Below are positions 53,832 to 58,782 of a DNA stretch of 58,782 bases, in pieces. Below the pieces are notes generated by a model. The model had not been told where the DNA came from. It saw only the letters and a list, made by a program, of their open reading frames with translations, and ran no database searches. This DNA is from a virus, in the IMG/VR virus record IMGVR_UViG_3300028388_004043, positions 1 through 58,782 of that record; one strand, 5' to 3'. How positions within the stretch are numbered: position 1 is the stretch's first letter; each line of letters starts with the position of its first letter. The translations under genes were made by a program, and so were the position numbers.

Positions 53832-53836
53832 TACGT

Positions 53837-54274
53837 ATGGCGTACAAAGGAACATTTAAACCACGCAATCCCAAGAAATACATCGGGGATCCGAATAACA
53901 TTATTTATCGAAGTCGCTGGGAACTTGTATTCATGAATTATCTTGACAATCACAGTGATGTAAAACAGTGGGCAAGTGAAGAACTTCATATACCATACAT
54001 GTCACCAGTCGATAACAAACCACATCGTTATTTTCCTGATTTTTGGGTAAAAAAAATTAATCGAGAAGGCAAAGAAGATATTGTGCTGATAGAAATAAAG
54101 CCGCTGGCACAAACAAAACGCCCAACTCAGTCGAAAAACTCTAAAAGGTATTTATACGAGATGAAAACATGGGCGATAAATAGTGCTAAGTGGGAAGCCG
54201 CACAAAAATATTGCGATAAAAAGGGTTGGGAATTCATGATTATCACCGAGAAAGAATTAGGAATCAAATTCTAA
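53837..54274 (+). CDS. 4: head completion protein, T4 gp4 (gp50)-like
   Basis: 145 residues. It has a TnsA/PD-(D/E)xK-like nuclease layout: IIYRSRWELVFMNYL with E29, HRYFPDFWVKK with D68, and VLIEIKP with E86 and K88. T4 gp4 is needed to finish the filled head before tail joining; mutants make heads that cannot join. First gene of the plus-strand unit. The stop overlaps the next start by one base (TAATG). Confidence 0.93.
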   Translation: MAYKGTFKPRNPKKYIGDPNNIIYRSRWELVFMNYLDNHSDVKQWASEELHIPYMSPVDNKPHRYFPDFWVKKINREGKEDIVLIEIKPLAQTKRPTQSKNSKRYLYEMKTWAINSAKWEAAQKYCDKKGWEFMIITEKELGIKF

Positions 54275-54888
54275 TGGTAAGATCAAGTTCTGGTTACATC
54301 TTTCAGAAAATTGCCCAAGAAGGCAGGGCTGAAGGTCACGTTCGTGATAATAGGCAAGCTAGGCAATGGTTTCGAGAGAAGGCAGGTTCTTTTACTCGGG
54401 TTGATGCTCAAAGAATCATGGACAAAAATCTCAATCAATTGTATGACAAAGTAAGTCCAATGGATATTGGTCGTATGTATATGTTTTTCTACGATCCTAA
54501 ATGGAAAGAAAAGTTGCCGTACTACGATAGATTTCCTTTGATCTTTGTCATTCGAAATTATCCAGATGGGTTTCTTGGTATGAATTTACACTATCTGCCG
54601 CCAATTTTAAGAGCAACCTTGATGGATGCTCTTTATAGGATTGAAAAAAATGACAATCCAAGACAATCCAAAAAACTCAAAATGAGCTATGAATTGTTGA
54701 ATGGGGCCTCACAATACAAATTTTTTAAACCGACAGTTAAACGATACTTATTCAATCACGTTCGTTCTCGTTTTCTTTGGGTTCCTGCTGAAGAATGGGA
54801 TATCGCACTCATGTTGCCAACAGAAAGATTCAAGAAAGCCAGAAAAAATCGTGTCTGGAAAGAATCAAAAGAGTCAATCAAGGTATAA
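54274..54888 (+). CDS. conserved T4-like virion assembly protein
   Basis: 204 residues from ATG 54274 (MVRSSSGYIFQKIAQEG), overlapping the gp4 stop; a longer opening at 54226 would run through gp4. A strong motif lies near residues 70-110: RMYMFFYDPKWKEKLPYYDR, FPLIFVIRNYPDGFLGMNLH and YLPPILRATLMDALY. This block is widely conserved beside gp4 in marine T4-like phages. Some annotations call it DNA end protector gp2, which I cannot confirm from sequence. Basic C-terminus (KKARKNRVWKESKES) fits nucleic-acid contact. Confidence 0.72.
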   Translation: MVRSSSGYIFQKIAQEGRAEGHVRDNRQARQWFREKAGSFTRVDAQRIMDKNLNQLYDKVSPMDIGRMYMFFYDPKWKEKLPYYDRFPLIFVIRNYPDGFLGMNLHYLPPILRATLMDALYRIEKNDNPRQSKKLKMSYELLNGASQYKFFKPTVKRYLFNHVRSRFLWVPAEEWDIALMLPTERFKKARKNRVWKESKESIKV

Positions 54889-54891
54889 GAT

Positions 54892-55464
54892 ATGGCTTTC
54901 AATCTCAACAATTTCAAGTCTGATATCAACGATCAAGGAGTTCTGAAGCAAAACTCCTATGACGTCTATATTGGTATGCCTCTTATACCAGTAGGAAATG
55001 GTAGTATAGATTCGAGTCGAAAATTAAAAATAAGAACCGAATCTGCGGCAATACCTGGTTCTTCTTTTTCCAGTGTGGACAACTATAGGCCATATGGGTT
55101 TGGTAAGACATACAACATACCATACTCATATATTCCTCAAGAAATTTCATGCACACATCTTGTTGATCGTGATGGCGACATGTACAAAATCATCACTGAC
55201 TGGATGAACAATATTGTTGATTATCAGGGAAGAAGAGAGACTGTTGGAGGCAATCATTATTCTGCCTACTATCTTGACGAGTACAAAGGTTCAATGTCGA
55301 TATACGTCTACAGTCCAATTGGGGATTTAGTAAAGCGTGTTGAACTGAAAGAAGTCTATCCGATATCCCTGGATCAAATTCAGATGTCTTGGTCGGCATC
55401 AAATGAGATAGTGCGAATTAATGTTAATTACAGATACACTCATTATGAAGTGTTGGAAAAATAA
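54892..55464 (+). CDS. tail-tube-fold protein, gp19/gp54-like
   Basis: 190 residues. MAFNLNNFKSDINDQGVLKQ is like the gp19 start (MAFDLNTFKSFAIENGG). It continues with a tube fold: RTESAAIPGSSFSSVDNYRP, NIPYSYIPQEISCTHLVDRD, and YPISLDQIQMSWSASNEIVR with INVNYRYTHYEV. Length is close to gp19. As a second tube-like protein outside the gp18-gp19 pair it could be the tube initiator gp54 or a minor tube ring. Gap of 3 bases from the previous gene. Confidence 0.75.
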   Translation: MAFNLNNFKSDINDQGVLKQNSYDVYIGMPLIPVGNGSIDSSRKLKIRTESAAIPGSSFSSVDNYRPYGFGKTYNIPYSYIPQEISCTHLVDRDGDMYKIITDWMNNIVDYQGRRETVGGNHYSAYYLDEYKGSMSIYVYSPIGDLVKRVELKEVYPISLDQIQMSWSASNEIVRINVNYRYTHYEVLEK

Positions 55465-55466
55465 CA

Positions 55467-55607
55467 ATGAGTAAACTTCAACAATTGGATTTGTTGAACG
55501 AAGTGTTCTCTTTATCAGACAAAAAACTCGATAACTTTTTGACTGCACTAGCTTTCTTGGCTCAAAAGAAAGGTACAGTCTTTGGTCCTTTCGCGAAACT
55601 TTATTAA
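55467..55607 (+). CDS. very small helical protein
   Basis: 46 residues (MSKLQQLDLLNEVFSLSDKK ... GPFAKLY), starting 2 bases after the tube-like gene. Helical and slightly basic. Too short for a family call. Its tight spacing, with no overlap with other frames, makes it a plausible gene. Confidence 0.45.
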   Translation: MSKLQQLDLLNEVFSLSDKKLDNFLTALAFLAQKKGTVFGPFAKLY

Positions 55608-55623
55608 ATAGAGGTACATTAAG

Positions 55624-55914
55624 ATGTTATCATTCAATCAATTCGTCACAGAACAGAAAGTTAAAACTCTCATGAGAGGCAAAACTAAAAAAGATGAACC
55701 AGTCATTCTTGCTAAAATGCCCAATGGTAACTATCACGTCTTCATACAAAAAACGAACTATCAGAGAGGAAAAGATGTAAAGACCTGGCGCAGAATTTCA
55801 CCAAGAAGTAACATGCCTTTCAAAGACGAACAAGAGTATCTCAAGACTGGTGAACCTGATAAAGATGCAGCGATAAAACTCTTCAAGAAAAGAGCGACAG
55901 GTGGGGTAGAATAA
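55624..55914 (+). CDS. small protein with capsid-targeting-like N-terminus
   Basis: 96 residues. Begins MLSFNQFVTEQKVKTLMRGK. The first ten residues follow the T4 capsid-targeting peptide pattern M-x-T/S-[YF]-x-x-F-[IV]-x-E, in which T4 prohead protease cuts after the glutamate. The rest is basic (RGKTKKDEPVILAKMPNGNY, QRGKDVKTWRRISPRS), fitting a DNA-contacting internal head protein. The stop overlaps the next start by one base, and the next protein has the same type of N-terminus. Confidence 0.6.
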   Translation: MLSFNQFVTEQKVKTLMRGKTKKDEPVILAKMPNGNYHVFIQKTNYQRGKDVKTWRRISPRSNMPFKDEQEYLKTGEPDKDAAIKLFKKRATGGVE

Positions 55915-56195
55915 TGTTGACGTTCAACCAGTTCATCATAGAAGCCAAGAACACTCACATGGAACACATCGAAGATCTGATCTTCAACGAGGGCGTTTCT
56001 GGTACACGTAAAGCAATCAATTTTCTACGTGACCTCAGAGACATGCTTGCGGGTAATTCCAAATCATCAATCTCAAGAACTGTGAAATGGGATGGCGCAC
56101 CTGCAGTCTTTGTTGGTGTTGATCCAAGCGATGGTAAGTTCTTTGTCGCGAAGAAAGGTATCTTCAAAATGGAGTATATTCATGAGTCTTCCTAA
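55914..56195 (+). CDS. truncated KxDG-motif protein with capsid-targeting-like N-terminus
   Basis: 93 residues. MLTFNQFIIEAKNTHMEHIE carries an I-I-E/A site like the T4 prohead protease site. Then a helical part (RKAINFLRDLRDMLAGN) and TVKWDGAPAVFVGVDPSDGK with FFVAKKGIF. K-W-D-G is the KxDG nucleotidyl-transferase motif of ligases and capping enzymes. Related phage proteins known to me run to several hundred residues past this point; here the frame ends 14 codons after FFVAK, in the ribosome site of gp26. It looks like a cut-down remnant still under translation. Confidence 0.65.
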   Translation: MLTFNQFIIEAKNTHMEHIEDLIFNEGVSGTRKAINFLRDLRDMLAGNSKSSISRTVKWDGAPAVFVGVDPSDGKFFVAKKGIFKMEYIHESS

Positions 56196-56892
56196 AATTG
56201 CAACGCCTACCTTCGAACTTGTACAACCTTCAACTGGCAACAAGTTAACTTACAGACCTTTTCTTGTTAAAGAGGAAAAGATTCTGTTGATTGCAAAGGA
56301 ATCGGATGAAAAAAGAGACGTGTTCAACGCCATCAAACAGGTCATCAACAACTGCGTTCTCACAGAAGAATTCAACGTCAATGATATACCTATCTTTGAT
56401 ATGGAATATATTTTTCTCAAACTCAGAGCTGTGTCGGTCAATAACATAGTGAATTTTGTGGTTGAAGATAGCGATGATGAGATTGAATACAAACTTGAAC
56501 TTGACTTGAATGATGTTGAGGTGATTTTCCCAGAAAATCATGAGAAAAAAATTGAGATCGATGAAGAGATGGGTATGATGTTGAAATATCCGACGCCAGA
56601 TATCTCAGACAGAATTGCAAATCTGAAGACCATTGCGGAAATCACATACGAGACTATTCAGTCATGTGTTGATTACGTCTATGACTCAGAAGAAGTGTAC
56701 CCATGGGAACAGTCCTCGAAGAAAGAAAAAGAAGAGTTCATGGACTCACTGCCTGTTGAAATGTACGAAAAGATTCAGAAGTTCTTTGAAACTGCGCCAC
56801 GTATCGAACATGTTGTGAAGTACGTGAACAGTAATGGTGATGAGAAGCGTGTGGTGTTCAGAGATCTTGATGATTTTTTTACATTGTACTGA
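56182..56892 (+). CDS. 26: baseplate hub assembly protein, T4 gp26-like
   Basis: 236 residues from ATG 56182 (MSLPKIATPTFELVQPSTGN), with GGAG 11 bases upstream; the frame is open further upstream but that part runs through the previous gene. Family core: TYRPFLVKEEKILLIAKES, then KQVINNCVLTEEFNVNDIPI and FDMEYIFLKLRAVSVNNIV. T4 gp26 (208 residues) acts in hub assembly and is followed by gp51. The last codons are GAT-GAT-TTT-TTT, a slippery run just before the stop. Followed by gp51 and a tape measure, like tail assembly chaperone genes in other phages. Confidence 0.88.
   Translation: MSLPKIATPTFELVQPSTGNKLTYRPFLVKEEKILLIAKESDEKRDVFNAIKQVINNCVLTEEFNVNDIPIFDMEYIFLKLRAVSVNNIVNFVVEDSDDEIEYKLELDLNDVEVIFPENHEKKIEIDEEMGMMLKYPTPDISDRIANLKTIAEITYETIQSCVDYVYDSEEVYPWEQSSKKEKEEFMDSLPVEMYEKIQKFFETAPRIEHVVKYVNSNGDEKRVVFRDLDDFFTLY
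56874..56880 (+). promoter_or_regulatory. putative -1 ribosomal frameshift site (seven T)
   Basis: A run T-TTT-TTT is in phase with gp26 (zero-frame codons TTT 56875-56877 and TTT 56878-56880). A slip of -1 continues as TAC-ATT-GTA-CTG-AGC, directly into the gp51 frame, four codons before the gp26 stop. It fits the X-XXY-YYZ rule. Confidence 0.7.
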
Positions 56893-57056
56893 GCCACAAC
56901 TCATTGTTCAACTACTACAAGCTGAACTTTGATGTGACTCAGTACCATAAATTCTCACTGACCGAAATTGAGAACATGTTGCCTTTCGAGCGTGAGTTGT
57001 ATGTTGAAATGATAACGGACAAGATTAAGAAGGAATCGAACAGTGACCAACTATAG
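56880..57056 (+). CDS. 51: gp51-like hub assembly region, reached by -1 frameshift from gp26
   Basis: 58 codons in the -1 frame after gp26: YIVLSHNSLFNYYKLNFDVT, QYHKFSLTEIENMLPFEREL, then YVEMITDKIKKESNSDQL. The SLTEIENMLPFERELYV block is the signature of small gp51-like proteins that follow gp26 in marine T4-like phages. There is no ATG or GTG before this block, only CTG at 56889 and TTG at 56904, and no ribosome site. The simplest reading is a gp26-gp51 fusion of about 291 residues made by -1 slippage. Confidence 0.75.
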   Translation, partial: YIVLSHNSLFNYYKLNFDVTQYHKFSLTEIENMLPFERELYVEMITDKIKKESNSDQL

Positions 57057-57071
57057 CAGAGGAATGTTCTA

Positions 57072-58782
57072 GTGGCATCAAGTTTAATCAAAATGAGCAG
57101 GAAATTATCTGCCAAAAAAGCCAAAAAAATGTCATCTAAGAGAGGGTTTAAAAAATCTCTTGCTGGTGGTGTTGTTGGTAGTTTAGCTGTCGATGCTATA
57201 GGCTCCATGTTAAATGATGAGCAAAAAAATGTTCAAGATGCCGCCATCAAAAAACAACAACTCATACCTACTCGTGTTCAACCTGTAAAACAGATTACTC
57301 CCACCCTCATTTCGCCAGAAGTTAAAGTTGAGCCTGTCAAGATAGAGGTAAAAGAACTTCCATCAATCACTATAACGTCTGAATCAAATTATCTACCATC
57401 TGTTGTACGCAGTGATGATAAAAGTGTTGACCAAGATGTTTTGTCAAAAATCAAAAACCTTGAGATTCGTGTAAGCAAAAATGAAAAACGATTAGATCTA
57501 GTTGCTCTGTGGATTCAAGATACCAACAAAAAGATTGAAGAGATTCAGCGAAGAACTCTTGAGGTTAATTTCGCACTTAGTGCTGTAAATTCAGTGGCCG
57601 CAAAAGCCAGAGATGATTTTCGTCGTCAGAATCTAAAGAACGAAAGACAGAAAGACGAAGATGACATAGAGAACAAAAAATACACCAACGACATCTTCAG
57701 TAGAATGGAAGAAGGTGTCGCCGAAATTATTGGTAGCGGTAAAGCTATTCTCAAATCACTAGCAACTCCTTTAGCCATGATTGGCGCTGGAGCTATGATG
57801 AGTGATTCGTCTGAAAATGAAGGTGGAATTGTTGAATCTGCATTTGACGTCATTGACGAGGTTGAAACATCTGCGATTGGTGGTGTTGTTGCTGTTGCTG
57901 CTAAAACTCTTGCGAATAGAGGCATTAACAAATTGAGTATGATTCAAGACCTGAGAGAATTTCAACCAACTCGTGGTGTTGTTCAAGGCGTGGAAAAATA
58001 TCAGAGAGGGAAACGAGCAACAGAACAAGCGAAGAAGTTTGCTGATCTACGTCAGACAATGGGCATTGTTGATCAGGCAGACATAACAAAAACATCCACA
58101 GCCGCATCAGGTATTATGCAGACCGTAAATAAAATTGCAGACAAATCAAAAGTAGCAAAGAAGGCTCTTCAATATCTGAGTAAGGCAAGATCTTATGTAT
58201 CTGACACTGCAAAGATGGCGAAGAAGTTGACTAAAAAAGCTCAAGAAGCCATAAACAATTTACCATCTGGATTGAAGAAACTAGCAAAGAAAGGTCTCAG
58301 AGGAATTGTAAAATGGACCATCATTTTTGAGATTTTAGATTTTCTATGGAGATCAACTGAGAAATACATGTTAGGTTCCATCGATGAAAAAGAATGGCAT
58401 GAAGGGAACAAAGAACAGATAAACCGTCTTCTCAAATTGTTTGGTGCGCCATGGGCATTGGCAATGATTTTTGGTGTAGCAGGCACAGCAATACCTGTGC
58501 TTGGAAACATTGCTGGTGGTGTAGCGGGGTTAATCGTCGGCATTCTCTTTGCTGATACCATATACGATGCTCTTAGGTTTGAAACTCTTGTCAATGCTTT
58601 TTATGACTTTATTTTCCGAGGCGACCTATCTGGGTTTAAGAACATCGCAAATAAGGCAGTCAATTTTGTTGTTCGACAGGTGCCAAAGTTTATTGCTCAG
58701 GGAGCGATGAGTGCCGTCAGAGGTGTTGGCAGATTCTTAGGCATTGTTGACGATGAAGAGGACAAGTATGTCAATGAAAATT
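57072..58782 (+). CDS. tape-measure-type hub protein, T4 gp29-like (partial)
   Basis: At least 570 codons, running off the window. GTG start at 57072 with AGAGGA (57058-57063) upstream; an in-frame ATG follows at 57093. N-terminal basic region, a Pro/Val-rich stretch (about 65-115), a long coiled coil (about 124-207: NLEIRVSKNEKRLDLVALWI), amphipathic helices, then a hydrophobic stretch at about 459-506 (AMIFGVAGTAIPVLGNIAGG and VAGLIVGILFADTIYDA), typical of tape measures, which set tail length and later may cross the membrane. It directly follows gp26/gp51, as tape measures follow their chaperones. Confidence 0.75.
   Translation, partial: MASSLIKMSRKLSAKKAKKMSSKRGFKKSLAGGVVGSLAVDAIGSMLNDEQKNVQDAAIKKQQLIPTRVQPVKQITPTLISPEVKVEPVKIEVKELPSITITSESNYLPSVVRSDDKSVDQDVLSKIKNLEIRVSKNEKRLDLVALWIQDTNKKIEEIQRRTLEVNFALSAVNSVAAKARDDFRRQNLKNERQKDEDDIENKKYTNDIFSRMEEGVAEIIGSGKAILKSLATPLAMIGAGAMMSDSSENEGGIVESAFDVIDEVETSAIGGVVAVAAKTLANRGINKLSMIQDLREFQPTRGVVQGVEKYQRGKRATEQAKKFADLRQTMGIVDQADITKTSTAASGIMQTVNKIADKSKVAKKALQYLSKARSYVSDTAKMAKKLTKKAQEAINNLPSGLKKLAKKGLRGIVKWTIIFEILDFLWRSTEKYMLGSIDEKEWHEGNKEQINRLLKLFGAPWALAMIFGVAGTAIPVLGNIAGGVAGLIVGILFADTIYDALRFETLVNAFYDFIFRGDLSGFKNIANKAVNFVVRQVPKFIAQGAMSAVRGVGRFLGIVDDEEDKYVNEN

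Noticed and set aside
56939-58594. Minus-strand frames of 60-117 codons at the right edge
   Set aside because: Opposite the open tape-measure-type frame, which has good coding character and runs through the whole area.
1-58782. tRNA genes, integrase, transposase, CRISPR array or host-derived metabolic genes
   Set aside because: None was recognised on either strand by eye; a dedicated tRNA scan was not possible.

Overview
The window is a contiguous block of the virion-assembly region of a T4-like contractile-tailed phage (myovirus), AT-rich (about 37-40% GC by eye). It resembles the marine T4-like group in having collagen-like and LamG fibres, long gp7/gp8 relatives, a DUF4815-type structural protein and a short gp5 without a lysozyme domain. 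The host cannot be read from the sequence. No tRNA, integrase, transposase, CRISPR array or host metabolic gene was seen. Almost every base is coding and genes commonly overlap by 1-8 bases.

On the minus strand, read in the direction of transcription (high to low coordinates), the order is: gp48-like tube cap (broken), gp53, gp27-like hub, gp5-like spike, a block of adhesin-like proteins (49699-41227, including a beta-propeller nested in a LamG domain), PAAR tip, gp25, gp6, gp7, gp8, a DUF4815-type giant structural protein (broken twice), and a long run of fibre and LamG genes with small partners (29352-17669). The T4-ordered neck/packaging/tail block follows: gp13, gp14, gp15, a GC-rich inserted fibre cassette, gp16, gp17 terminase, gp18 sheath, gp19 tube and gp20 portal. 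The strand ends with a very large collagen-like LamG fibre (broken twice) and three more fibre-type genes. From 53837 onward the genes are on the plus strand: gp4 head completion, a conserved virion gene, a gp19/gp54-type tube paralogue, three small ORFs, gp26, gp51 and the start of a tape-measure protein.

The most interesting signals are as follows. (1) A T7 slippery run lies at the end of gp26, and gp51 in the -1 frame has no usable start codon. It directly precedes the tape measure, so it looks like a programmed frameshift of the lambda G/GT kind. (2) Two neighbouring small ORFs carry T4-type capsid-targeting N-termini; one is a truncated protein with a ligase-like KxDG motif. (3) An FG-GAP-like beta-propeller is inserted inside a LamG domain. 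(4) A 134-bp fibre module is duplicated 14.6 kb away, and one copy sits in a GC-rich island between gp15 and gp16. (5) A perfect 17-bp inverted repeat lies inside a small cysteine-rich gene. (6) TATAAATA-like late promoter boxes precede gp13, gp18, gp19, gp20, gp25 and gp4.

Five single-base frame breaks interrupt three large structural genes and gp48. They can each be repaired by +1 or -1 and are more likely indels or assembly errors than biology, but this needs reads to decide. Everything was read by eye from translations and motifs; no database search was run.
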